DNA of 8,517 bases from Pseudonocardiales bacterium (GTDB taxonomy: Bacteria; Actinomycetota; Actinomycetes; Mycobacteriales; Jatrophihabitantaceae), in contig JAVEEO010000013.1 in the NCBI GenBank assembly GCA_030840415.1, forward strand, positions 1 through 8,517, read 5' to 3'. The position numbers and the translations under genes are program-made. Of the stretch, positions 1 through 7,152 are shown piece by piece. How positions within the stretch are numbered: the stretch's first letter is position 1; each line of letters starts with the position of its first letter. The notes beneath the pieces were generated by a model that did no database searches, was not told the origin of the DNA, and saw nothing but the letters and a program-made list of their open reading frames with translations.

Positions 1-3000
1 TCGATCTCGAAGCCGACCGTGCCCGGCGGCACGGTGGCCACCCGGGTCGTCGGCGCGCCCGGATCGGACCGCTCGGCATAGACCTGCACCGCCGAGGCGT
101 CGACATTGCCGGCCAGCACCGCGACATTGTTGACGGCCAGCAGCGGGCCGCCGGGCTGGGCAGCCCCGGACTGGCTGGTGAGCAGGCAGAGCACCTGCAG
201 ATTGCCCTGGCCGGTGTCGTCGAACATCGCATCCGGCAGCCCGGCACCGCCGGCGTCGTAGCGCAGGTAGAACCCGCCGGCCACCACCACCGAGGCTTGC
301 CAGAGCAGGCAGAGGAAGTCGGCGGCATCGCTGATCGACGCCGAATAGGTGTTCGCCGACGGCACATTCCGCGCACCGAGGCCCGGGTCGCGGGTCACGG
401 TGGACAGATTGGTCTTGAGCAGCACGGTGTTGTGGGCGTCGACCGCGTCCGAGGCATAGCCGAGCGGGGCCGCCGAGGTGGCGTTGGGCGGGTAGAGCAG
501 GTACAGCGCGGCGCTGTCGCTACCGCCGGCCAGATACGTCCACAGCTGGTAGAGCCGCTCGCTGTCCTCGGCCGCGGCGCCGCTGACCAGGTAGAGCCCG
601 TCCAGCCAGGGGCTGCCCAGCGGCGAGCCGGACTCAGGCGTGGCGGTGTCGGCCGGATCATTGGGGTTGGCCACCCGGTTGATCGCGATGCCGATGTTCA
701 CCGCCCAGCAGTAGCCGGTCAGCGGGGTGCCCTCGGTATCGGGCGGTGCGGTCAGCGGCACCGTGGCGAGCCGGTAGCTGCCCGGTCCGCCAGCCCGTTG
801 CTGCAGGTTGGCCGGCAGCGGCCACAGGCTGGGCTCGCCGGGCATCGCGCCGGTCGGACCATTCGGCAGGACGGGCCGGACGGCGGCCTGCCAGTGCTGG
901 GTCACCTGGAAGTTGTAGTGCACCGGCGTCTCGCGGAAATCGGGCAACGCGGCCGGCGGCGAGGCGTTCAGGGTGATCGTGGTAGCCGGCAGGTACTGCC
1001 CGAAGCCGGCCTGGTCCACCGTCAGGTCCAGCTGGTCCACCGTGCCGGTGGCCAGGATCAGCCCCGGCCGCGGCTGATCGCCGGATCGCAGCCGGGGGTT
1101 GAGGGCGGCCAGCTCCGCGCTGACCGCCTCGCCGGTCGCGGCGGCCGCCCCGACGAGGCTGAGCCACTGGCTGGCCACCTGCCCCAGGGTGATCTGCACC
1201 GGCACCGTCGCATCGGGCCAGGAGAACTGCTGGCCGATCAGGTCGATCACGCCGTACAGGTCACCGGTGAACTTCCCGTCGGCCACCTGCTTCGGCGTCA
1301 GGTCGGTGAAGCTGGTGTCGTCCGGTGCAGGTGCCCGCAGGCCGTGCGCGACGAAGTTCGACAGCTGGGTGCCGATCGGGTTGAGCTGCGCGGTGCTGGT
1401 CAGGTCGGTGACCAGTTGGTCGACCGAACGGGACGGCACATCGCGGATGGTGAGCCGGCCGGCGGCGAACAGGCCGTCGAGGTCGGCGACGATGTCCACC
1501 AGATCCGGCAGGCCCAGGTCATAGGCAGCCGCCAGGCCGGCCAGCGTCTGATCGGCCGGAATGCTCGCGGTGAAGGCGGGCAGCCGCAGCACGGCCAGCG
1601 GGCTGAGTACGGTCGCGGTGGTGTTCGCCGCGATCAGGGCGTCCGGGCCCAGGCCGGGAAAATCCCTTGCCAAGCTGGCGAAAGTGTCCACCGCGACGAT
1701 CGGATGGACCATCGCCGGCACGGTGACCGGGCCGGACAGCACCGGGTCGTTGGAGTTGTCCATCGCCTGGTAGAGCGCCTGGGTGCCGGCGATCCGGGCC
1801 AGCGTGTCGCCCGGGTGCACCGGATAGCCGACCCCGGTGCTGTCGAGGTAACCGCGCGGCACCTGCACCGTCCCGGTCGGCGCCGACCAGTCGAGCACGC
1901 TCGGGTTGAGCGTCGAGATCGCCTGCTCGTACCAGTCGAGGTGTTCGATGCCGTTGACGCCGAGGTTGCGCACCGACATCAGTGCGGTCAGCAGGTTGCG
2001 GGTGTCGCCGGCCAGCGGCTGGTAGCTGAAGGCCGGGATGGTCAGGTCCTGACCGGCGCGCAGCAGGCCGGCGAGCCGCTGGTTGGCAGCACCGACGGCC
2101 GTACCGGTGACCGGCGAGGCGGCGAACGGAACGACGGCGGCGATCGCGTCCAGGCTCTGGCCGGCCCGGACCTGGTAGGGCAGCGGCGGCATCGGGATGC
2201 TCAACCCGGTGGCCAGCACCGCCGCCGGGTTGTCCTCGGCGATCGACAGCGGGGTCACCTCCACCGGCAGGTCCACCTGGTCGCTGTCACCCCGGGCCGC
2301 CAGCGGATTCGCCGCGGCGAGCCGGTCGGGATGGTGCCCGGTGTAGCCGGCCAGGTCGACCAGCCGCTGGCCGCTGCCCAGCCGGACCCGGGCGGACAGG
2401 CCGTCGAAGCCGCCGGCCAGCGTGGCGAGGCTGGGGCCACCGGTTTCGGGATAGTCCACCGGGTAGTTCTGCAGCAGCGCGATCGCCGCCTGCAGGGCGG
2501 CCTGGGTGAGCAGCGCGCAGTACTCGCCGAAGATCAGCCCCGCCATGCTGAGCGCCAGCGGCGGCACCGGGCCAGTTCCGGTCGATACGGTCGGCGCGGG
2601 GGAACCGGGGACGGCCGCCGACGGCTCGGCGGCCCGGCCGCGGCCGGTGCCGGTGAGCAGTTGCTGGAAGTAGGCGGCCAGGTTCGCGGCATAGCCGGTG
2701 CTGACCGGCTGGTAGTCGGTGTAGTTGCGGCTCACGGTGCTCTCGCCGCTCACCACGGTCGCGGTCAGGTCCGGTGGCAGCGCGACGAAGGTTCCGCTGG
2801 TGTCGGACGGCCCAGGGTCACCGGTCGGGTAGCCGACCACCTCGAAGTGCAGGCTCATCGCCAGGAAGTCGACCAGGTGGGAGTAGCCGAAGGTGGCCTG
2901 CTGGAAGGTCGGATCGCTCACCTCCGTCACCAGATCCTCCAGCGCCAGCAGGCTGATCTGGTCCGTCCGGACCTTGCCGGCACCGGCCTGCGCGGCCCAG

Positions 3001-6000
3001 CGCAGGAAGGCCTCGACCAGCACCGCCAGCGCCGGCGCGCCGTCGGAGCTGAGGTGGTGGACGTGCTCGGTGGTCCACCGGTCCATCGCCGCCGGGCCGT
3101 GTACCGCCGGGTCGGTGCCGTTCTCGGCGAGGAAGCCGAGCACTATCTCGAACTGGTTGCTGCCCGGCTCACCGAGCTGACCGGGCGATCGGCCGTACAA
3201 CGAGGCCGGATCGGCGACGGTGAACATCGGCACGAACTGCACCCGGGCGGTCTTGGCGTTGCCCGCTCCGAATACCGGCAACGCCGGCCAGGCAACGGGT
3301 GGCTCAGCGGGCATCCCGGACAGCCGGGGCAGCCGGTCCTGCCGGGACACCAGCTCGGCCTGGTACAGGCTGCGGTAGCCGGGCTCGGCCAGCAGCGAAT
3401 CCAGTTCCAGGCGCGCGTGCCGCAATCGGCTCAGCGACCGCACCGGCAGCTGACTGCGCTGCTGGCGCAGCCGGGGCACGCTGAACAGCCCCTCTGGATC
3501 GGTGTCCTCCGACGCCCCGAGCTCGCCGGCCGACCGCGCCAGCGCGGCGGCGAGATAGCCGCGGCCGGCCAGCCGCGGGCTGTTGCCGCCGGGCAGCCAC
3601 GGGGTGGCACTCGCCGAGCCGAGCACGAAGCTCTGCTCCAGGGTGAAGGCGAAACTGAAATGGACGGTGATGAAGATGATCTTGATCTTGGCCTTGGCGG
3701 TTACCGACAGCTTCAGCTCGACCAGCGACGGCCGGTGCGCCTCCAGCACGAACCGCACCTGAGCCCGGGCGACGAGGCTCACCTCGGCCTTGATCACGAC
3801 GAAGTCGACGCTGCCGTACAGGGTGCCGACGATTCCGGCCACGCCCTGGATCCAGTAGTAGTTGTCGGTGCCGCTAGTCCGGTCGTAGGGGTTGAACGGG
3901 GCGAAGACCCCCTCGAAGATGCCGTACACCTCGATCGAGAGGCCGGCCTTCAGCGGGCCGGCCTGGAAGTTCTTGCCGAGCCCGATGGACAGTCCCAGGC
4001 CGGCCTCGATGACCGGCGAGAACGTGCCGTTGGTGATTTGCGGGACCCGCTGCGAGGTCGCGCCGGTGAGGTAGGCGAAGTAGAAGCCACCAGCACCGAC
4101 GAACGGGAACACCTCGACCCCGAAGGACCGGGAGAAATCCTGGTTGTGCGGAAAGCCGAGGTCGATCCGGAAGTTGCCGTTGGTGTAGATGTCGAGGTGG
4201 ATCAAGCCGAGCGTCACCGACACCGAGCCGAACTCCAGGTGCCGGAACATGTCCGGCACCCGCAGGTCGGCCGACAGCTCGCCGATGTCCTCGGTGATCT
4301 TTCGGTAGAGCAGCTCGAACCGCAGGCCGGCCAACCCGCCGGCCCGCTCGCCGGCCAGCGCGATCACGCCGCCGTAGAGCGTCGGGTCGAAGAACACCGC
4401 CGACAGCGTGACGGTGTCCAGGATGGTGGCGTCCAGCCCGAACAGCCAGTTGCTGTTGCCGTCGTAGCGCAGTGCGGCCGTTGCCGGATCGGTGAGCGGG
4501 TTGCCGCCAGTGGTCACCGGCTTGAGGTCGGCTCGCAGCGCGGTCAGGACCTTTTCGACGGTGGTGAGCTGGCTGACCGGCACCGGTAGCGCCAGGTGCT
4601 GGCCGAAGCCGACGTAGCGCAGGTCGAGCAGGCTGGCGCCCTTGCCCGGCACCGCCGGCGATTCCTCGTTCAGGACGTCCCAGGACAGTGGCTCGCCGGC
4701 GTCGCCGCCGAACGGCTGGCCGAGGAACTGCCCGGTCAGCTCTAGAAAAACCCGGCCCTCGCCGTTGACCGTGGTGTAGCGCAGCCCGATCGAGGTGAAG
4801 GTGGCAAAGCCCAGGTCCAGGCCGATCTTGTAGTCCACCGTGACGTCGTTGTTGGTCAGGTTCACCTTCAGCGACAGGTTCTTGAAGTCGACCTGGTACA
4901 GCACGTCCCACGGGGTGCCGAGCCGCCGGCTGCTGCCCGGTGACGCCAGGCCGATCAGGTATTCCAGGATCTCGCCGAAGGACAGGTCCCCGAGCCGGAT
5001 GGTGAGGATGGTCTGCTGCTGATTGGTCTTCTTGTCCAGCTGCTGGGTCAGGGTGGCCTGGATGCCGCGCTGCTTGTACCAGATTCCGAAGGTCAACGCG
5101 GAGTTCGCCGGCGAGAACTCATAGCCTGCCGAGATCAGCAACCCGTACATGCTGAAGGTGCCGCTGACCGAGCCCGCGATCTGCCAGGGGGCGTCGGCGG
5201 CGACCCGGGCCACCGCCGCGCCGGCCGGCGGCAGCAGGAACGCCCCGGGCGGCACCAGCCGGGGCCGGACCGGGCCGGGCTCGGCGCGGGTGCCGTGCAG
5301 GCTGACCTGCGCCGACAACTGCAGCGTGGGGCTGCCCGGCAGCACCGTGAACTGCCAGGAGGTGGTCAGGCCGCCCTCGAAGGTGTATTCGGACGGGTTG
5401 TTCTCGGCATCGGTGGCCAGCGTCGCGATCAGCCGGTCGATCACCAGGTCCGGGATGCCGTACGCGCCACCGGGCACGTTGCCGCCCGGGTACATGAAAT
5501 TCAGCAGCAACTGGGTGATGCTCAGCGTGCTGCCGGTCAGCAGCCCGCCGGCGAAGGCCCAGCCGACCCCGTTGCCGGGCGAGACAGCGGAGAAGAAGAA
5601 CCGGCCCTCGTTGATACTGGTCAACGCGGTCAGGCCGGCCTGCAGCTCCTGGCCGTTGTAGTCGACCTCGAAGCTGATCCCCTGGAATCCCAGGGTGATC
5701 AGGGTGCCGCCGTTCGCCTCGCCGAAGCGGATGGTCCAGTCGGTGAGGATGTCGGTGCCGAAACCGAAGGTCCGGTTCGGGATGTCCACCGACATCTCCA
5801 GCCGGGAGATGTCCATCGCGATCGGCGGGGCATAGCGCCGTCCGGTCAGCTTCTCCAGCACCGAGCCCATCAGCGACTCGACCGAGACGGTCACATCCGG
5901 TGGCAGGCTGGCGGTGAACACCAGGCGCGGAATGCTGAGCGTGGCCCGCATCGGCACTTCTTCGACGATGGTGAAGTCGCTGTAGAGCAGGCCGCTGACC

Positions 6001-7133
6001 TGCGGCAGTTCGCCCTCGAACAGCACCGACAGCCCGGCGCCGACCCCTTGCAGGGTAAGGATATTGTTCGGCAGCAGCTCCCAATCACCGGTCTGCAGGA
6101 ACACGTCGAAGGTCAGCGAGCTAACCGTGGGCAGAGTCGCGGTGCTCGGGTAATACAGCGACAGCGACAGCCCCCGCAATATCAGGGCGGCCGCCGGCGG
6201 CACGTCGGCCGGGATGGCCGCGGCGAGGTCCACCCCGGACCCCACCAGCGCGTCCAGTTCGCCCCAGGACGCCAACGGCCGGCTGGCGGTCACCGACAGC
6301 TCGTAGAAGTCGCTGGCCGGCAGCACCGGCATCGACAGCACCAATGCCGGTCCCGGGCCCAGCAGCAGGCTGGCCTGCAACGCGGCGGTGGCGAACGGCA
6401 GCGTCTGGTCGGCAATGATCGGTTCCAGCGGGTCGTGGTAGGGCAACGTCCGGTAGTAGGAGTAGACCGTTGCGCCGAAGGCGAATTCGGCTGCCACCCC
6501 CGGCAGGCTGACCGGCGCCGCACCGACCGGATCCAGCGTGAGCTCCGGCATGCTGCCGGTGCTCAGCACGACCGGCCCCTCGACCTGGCGGCTGGCCACC
6601 GTCAGCAGCAGCGGCTGGCCGGGCGCGAACGGCCCGGTGGTGACCACCGATGCCGACAGCGCCACGAACGGCTCGACCGGCCGGGTGAAGCCGTTGATCG
6701 TGGCGGTGCTGCTGGTCAGTCCGAACAGTGCCGCGTCGAACTCGACGGTTGCCAGCTCGGTGTCGGCCAGCCCGGCCAGGCTGTTCGGCAGCCGCCAGGC
6801 GCCGCCGGACGGGACGGCGCCACGAACCAGCAACTGCGGCTGACCGGTCTGGTCGACGCTGAAGGTGGCGGTCACCGACAGCACGGTCTGCGCGGACGGA
6901 TCGCGGTCCCAGGGGAACAGCCCGGAGACGCCCTGGTAGGTGATCGCGTTGCTGGTCGGCGGCAGCGGGAAGTTGGGAATGCCGGTGATGCTCAGCCGCT
7001 GGCCGGCCAGCGCGGCGACCAGCAGGTCGCGTACGTCCGGCCAGTCGGGAACCTCGGATGCAGCGATGGTGAGCGTGCCGGCGTTCACGTCCTGGAACGG
7101 CTGCAACGCCGTGTACAGCTGCTGGATGTCCAT
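1..7133 (-). CDS. Giant modular beta-rich protein with LysM-like repeats, C-terminus beyond window (2377+ residues)
   Basis: Function unknown. I read this frame codon by codon from ATG 7133 to position 1 and found no stop; the third codon position is nearly always G or C, as expected for a real high-GC gene. The start is chosen because the ATG follows AGGACGG with 8 bases between and lies 19 bases after the upstream stop. The N-terminus (MDIQQLYTALQPFQDV) has no signal peptide. Layout by residue: 1-610, repeated beta-strand segments rich in Thr/Ser/Val/Leu; 612-645, Pro/Ala-rich linker; 650-1180, second beta-rich region containing a Gly/Phe-patterned block at 985-1040 and alternating amphipathic strands at 1098-1178; 1196-1275, Arg-rich charged segment; 1290-1480, mixed domain; 1495-1525, Pro/Ala/Thr linker; 1526-1557, hydrophobic helix; 1580-1900, about six degenerate LysM-like modules; 1900-2377, unassigned. 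There is no Cys before residue 1539 and only four in total (1539, 2142, 2275, 2316). The beta-rich part recalls the large proteins grouped as DUF6603, a recollection I could not test. Co-transcription with the EEP gene is likely. Coding status is firm; role is not. Confidence 0.93.
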   Translation of the reverse strand, partial: MDIQQLYTALQPFQDVNAGTLTIAASEVPDWPDVRDLLVAALAGQRLSITGIPNFPLPPTSNAITYQGVSGLFPWDRDPSAQTVLSVTATFSVDQTGQPQLLVRGAVPSGGAWRLPNSLAGLADTELATVEFDAALFGLTSSTATINGFTRPVEPFVALSASVVTTGPFAPGQPLLLTVASRQVEGPVVLSTGSMPELTLDPVGAAPVSLPGVAAEFAFGATVYSYYRTLPYHDPLEPIIADQTLPFATAALQASLLLGPGPALVLSMPVLPASDFYELSVTASRPLASWGELDALVGSGVDLAAAIPADVPPAAALILRGLSLSLYYPSTATLPTVSSLTFDVFLQTGDWELLPNNILTLQGVGAGLSVLFEGELPQVSGLLYSDFTIVEEVPMRATLSIPRLVFTASLPPDVTVSVESLMGSVLEKLTGRRYAPPIAMDISRLEMSVDIPNRTFGFGTDILTDWTIRFGEANGGTLITLGFQGISFEVDYNGQELQAGLTALTSINEGRFFFSAVSPGNGVGWAFAGGLLTGSTLSITQLLLNFMYPGGNVPGGAYGIPDLVIDRLIATLATDAENNPSEYTFEGGLTTSWQFTVLPGSPTLQLSAQVSLHGTRAEPGPVRPRLVPPGAFLLPPAGAAVARVAADAPWQIAGSVSGTFSMYGLLISAGYEFSPANSALTFGIWYKQRGIQATLTQQLDKKTNQQQTILTIRLGDLSFGEILEYLIGLASPGSSRRLGTPWDVLYQVDFKNLSLKVNLTNNDVTVDYKIGLDLGFATFTSIGLRYTTVNGEGRVFLELTGQFLGQPFGGDAGEPLSWDVLNEESPAVPGKGASLLDLRYVGFGQHLALPVPVSQLTTVEKVLTALRADLKPVTTGGNPLTDPATAALRYDGNSNWLFGLDATILDTVTLSAVFFDPTLYGGVIALAGERAGGLAGLRFELLYRKITEDIGELSADLRVPDMFRHLEFGSVSVTLGLIHLDIYTNGNFRIDLGFPHNQDFSRSFGVEVFPFVGAGGFYFAYLTGATSQRVPQITNGTFSPVIEAGLGLSIGLGKNFQAGPLKAGLSIEVYGIFEGVFAPFNPYDRTSGTDNYYWIQGVAGIVGTLYGSVDFVVIKAEVSLVARAQVRFVLEAHRPSLVELKLSVTAKAKIKIIFITVHFSFAFTLEQSFVLGSASATPWLPGGNSPRLAGRGYLAAALARSAGELGASEDTDPEGLFSVPRLRQQRSQLPVRSLSRLRHARLELDSLLAEPGYRSLYQAELVSRQDRLPRLSGMPAEPPVAWPALPVFGAGNAKTARVQFVPMFTVADPASLYGRSPGQLGEPGSNQFEIVLGFLAENGTDPAVHGPAAMDRWTTEHVHHLSSDGAPALAVLVEAFLRWAAQAGAGKVRTDQISLLALEDLVTEVSDPTFQQATFGYSHLVDFLAMSLHFEVVGYPTGDPGPSDTSGTFVALPPDLTATVVSGESTVSRNYTDYQPVSTGYAANLAAYFQQLLTGTGRGRAAEPSAAVPGSPAPTVSTGTGPVPPLALSMAGLIFGEYCALLTQAALQAAIALLQNYPVDYPETGGPSLATLAGGFDGLSARVRLGSGQRLVDLAGYTGHHPDRLAAANPLAARGDSDQVDLPVEVTPLSIAEDNPAAVLATGLSIPMPPLPYQVRAGQSLDAIAAVVPFAASPVTGTAVGAANQRLAGLLRAGQDLTIPAFSYQPLAGDTRNLLTALMSVRNLGVNGIEHLDWYEQAISTLNPSVLDWSAPTGTVQVPRGYLDSTGVGYPVHPGDTLARIAGTQALYQAMDNSNDPVLSGPVTVPAMVHPIVAVDTFASLARDFPGLGPDALIAANTTATVLSPLAVLRLPAFTASIPADQTLAGLAAAYDLGLPDLVDIVADLDGLFAAGRLTIRDVPSRSVDQLVTDLTSTAQLNPIGTQLSNFVAHGLRAPAPDDTSFTDLTPKQVADGKFTGDLYGVIDLIGQQFSWPDATVPVQITLGQVASQWLSLVGAAAATGEAVSAELAALNPRLRSGDQPRPGLILATGTVDQLDLTVDQAGFGQYLPATTITLNASPPAALPDFRETPVHYNFQVTQHWQAAVRPVLPNGPTGAMPGEPSLWPLPANLQQRAGGPGSYRLATVPLTAPPDTEGTPLTGYCWAVNIGIAINRVANPNDPADTATPESGSPLGSPWLDGLYLVSGAAAEDSERLYQLWTYLAGGSDSAALYLLYPPNATSAAPLGYASDAVDAHNTVLLKTNLSTVTRDPGLGARNVPSANTYSASISDAADFLCLLWQASVVVAGGFYLRYDAGGAGLPDAMFDDTGQGNLQVLCLLTSQSGAAQPGGPLLAVNNVAVLAGNVDASAVQVYAERSDPGAPTTRVATVPPGTVGFEI
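1434..2399 (-). repeat. Tandem array of about six degenerate LysM-like modules within the giant protein
   Basis: LysM modules are ~45-residue folds that usually bind peptidoglycan or chitin, with the pattern 'V-x-x-GDTL-x-x-IA ... N ... L-x-x-G-x-x-L-x-IP'. Matches by residue: 1581-1624 (VRLGSGQRLVDLA ... AAANPL ... VDLPV); 1653-1701 (YQVRAGQSLDAIA ... GAANQ ... GQDLTIPA); 1704-1760 (YQPLAGDTRNLLTAL ... LNPSV ... VQVPRG); 1770-1808 (YPVHPGDTLARIAG ... VTVPAM); 1809-1854 (HPIVAVDTFASLAR ... IAANT ... LRLPAF); 1855-1900 (ASIPADQTLAGLAAAY ... GRLTIRDV). The fourth is closest to the consensus; the third has a long insert and the last lacks the Asn. A possible seventh at 1979-2032 (LAALNPRL ... 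RPGLIL) is weak. The modules are too diverged to appear as DNA repeats, so they are old duplications. Sugar binding is a family property, not shown here. Confidence 0.65.
2559..2651 (-). other. Pro/Ala/Thr-rich interdomain linker in the giant protein
   Basis: Residues 1495-1525 are almost only Gly, Ala, Pro, Ser and Thr (for example AAVPGSPAPTVSTGTG). This composition is typical of a flexible linker between folded modules. It separates the beta-rich and mixed N-terminal two thirds from the hydrophobic helix and the LysM-like array. A shorter Pro-rich stretch at residues 612-645 marks another probable domain boundary. It is a useful boundary for dividing the protein into domains. Confidence 0.5.
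3600..3842 (-). other. Run of alternating amphipathic beta-strands in the giant protein
   Basis: Residues 1098-1178 hold successive strands such as YGSVDFVVIKAEVSLVAR, AQVRFVLEAH, LVELKLSVTAKAKIKIIF and ITVHFSFAFTLEQSFVLG, in which polar and hydrophobic residues alternate over many positions. That pattern suits long antiparallel sheets with one oily face: a beta-barrel, a beta-solenoid or a lipid-lining groove. There is no long uniform hydrophobic stretch, so it is not a transmembrane helix. This segment closes the cysteine-free beta-rich region and is followed by an Arg-rich charged segment (residues 1196-1275). Confidence 0.4.
4014..4181 (-). other. Strongly patterned Gly/Phe-rich motif block inside the giant protein
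   Basis: Residues 985-1040 contain NGNFRIDLGFPHN, then DFSRSFGVEV, then FPFVGAGGFYFAYL and TSQRVP. The dense run of Gly and aromatic residues with fixed Asp, Pro and Asn is the least generic part of the beta-rich region and looks like a constrained structural or functional core rather than filler strands. Immediately before it (residues 915-980) come FFDPTLYGGVIAL, a segment with LLYRKITEDIG, and VPDMFRHLEFGSV; after it comes GLGLSIGLGKNFQAGPLKAG. I believe blocks like this occur in other very large bacterial proteins, but I cannot name the family. It is the best single query for finding homologues. Confidence 0.45.
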
Positions 7134-7141
7134 CGAGGCGC

Positions 7142-7148
7142 CCGTCCT
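7142..7148 (-). promoter_or_regulatory. Ribosome binding site of the giant gene
   Basis: The minus strand reads AGGACGG, then 8 bases, then ATG at 7133. It lies entirely within the 19-base gap after the TGA (7153-7155) of the upstream EEP gene. It is the only Shine-Dalgarno-like match in that gap, and there is no other ATG or GTG start in frame close upstream, so it fixes the start. The gap holds no room for a terminator or a separate promoter, which supports translation from a shared transcript. Confidence 0.7.
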
Positions 7149-7152
7149 GCCG

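Noticed and set aside
3051..3075. Histidine cluster EHVHH (residues 1356-1360) as a metal site
   Set aside because: A short His run alone, without an HExxH or other known spacing, does not support a metal-binding or protease call.
297..4589. A 1430-codon open frame on the plus strand
   Set aside because: It sits in exact codon register opposite the giant minus-strand gene. It is open only because that gene almost never uses CTA, TTA or TCA codons; it ends where the gene has a CTA Leu codon. Its product is a monotonous Arg/Gly/Gln-rich chain with no domain.
3874..4911. A 345-codon minus-strand frame overlapping the giant gene
   Set aside because: It is an off-frame reading of the giant gene, Arg/Pro/Ala-rich; the other frame here gives a sensible beta-rich protein with strong third-position GC.
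5119..6084. A 321-codon minus-strand frame
   Set aside because: It is also an off-frame shadow within the continuous giant frame.
1..7133. Assignment of the giant protein as a Tc-toxin subunit or contractile-injection component
   Set aside because: Size and LysM-like modules allow it, but I see no family-specific motif and no neighbouring sheath, tube, baseplate or chitinase gene in the window.
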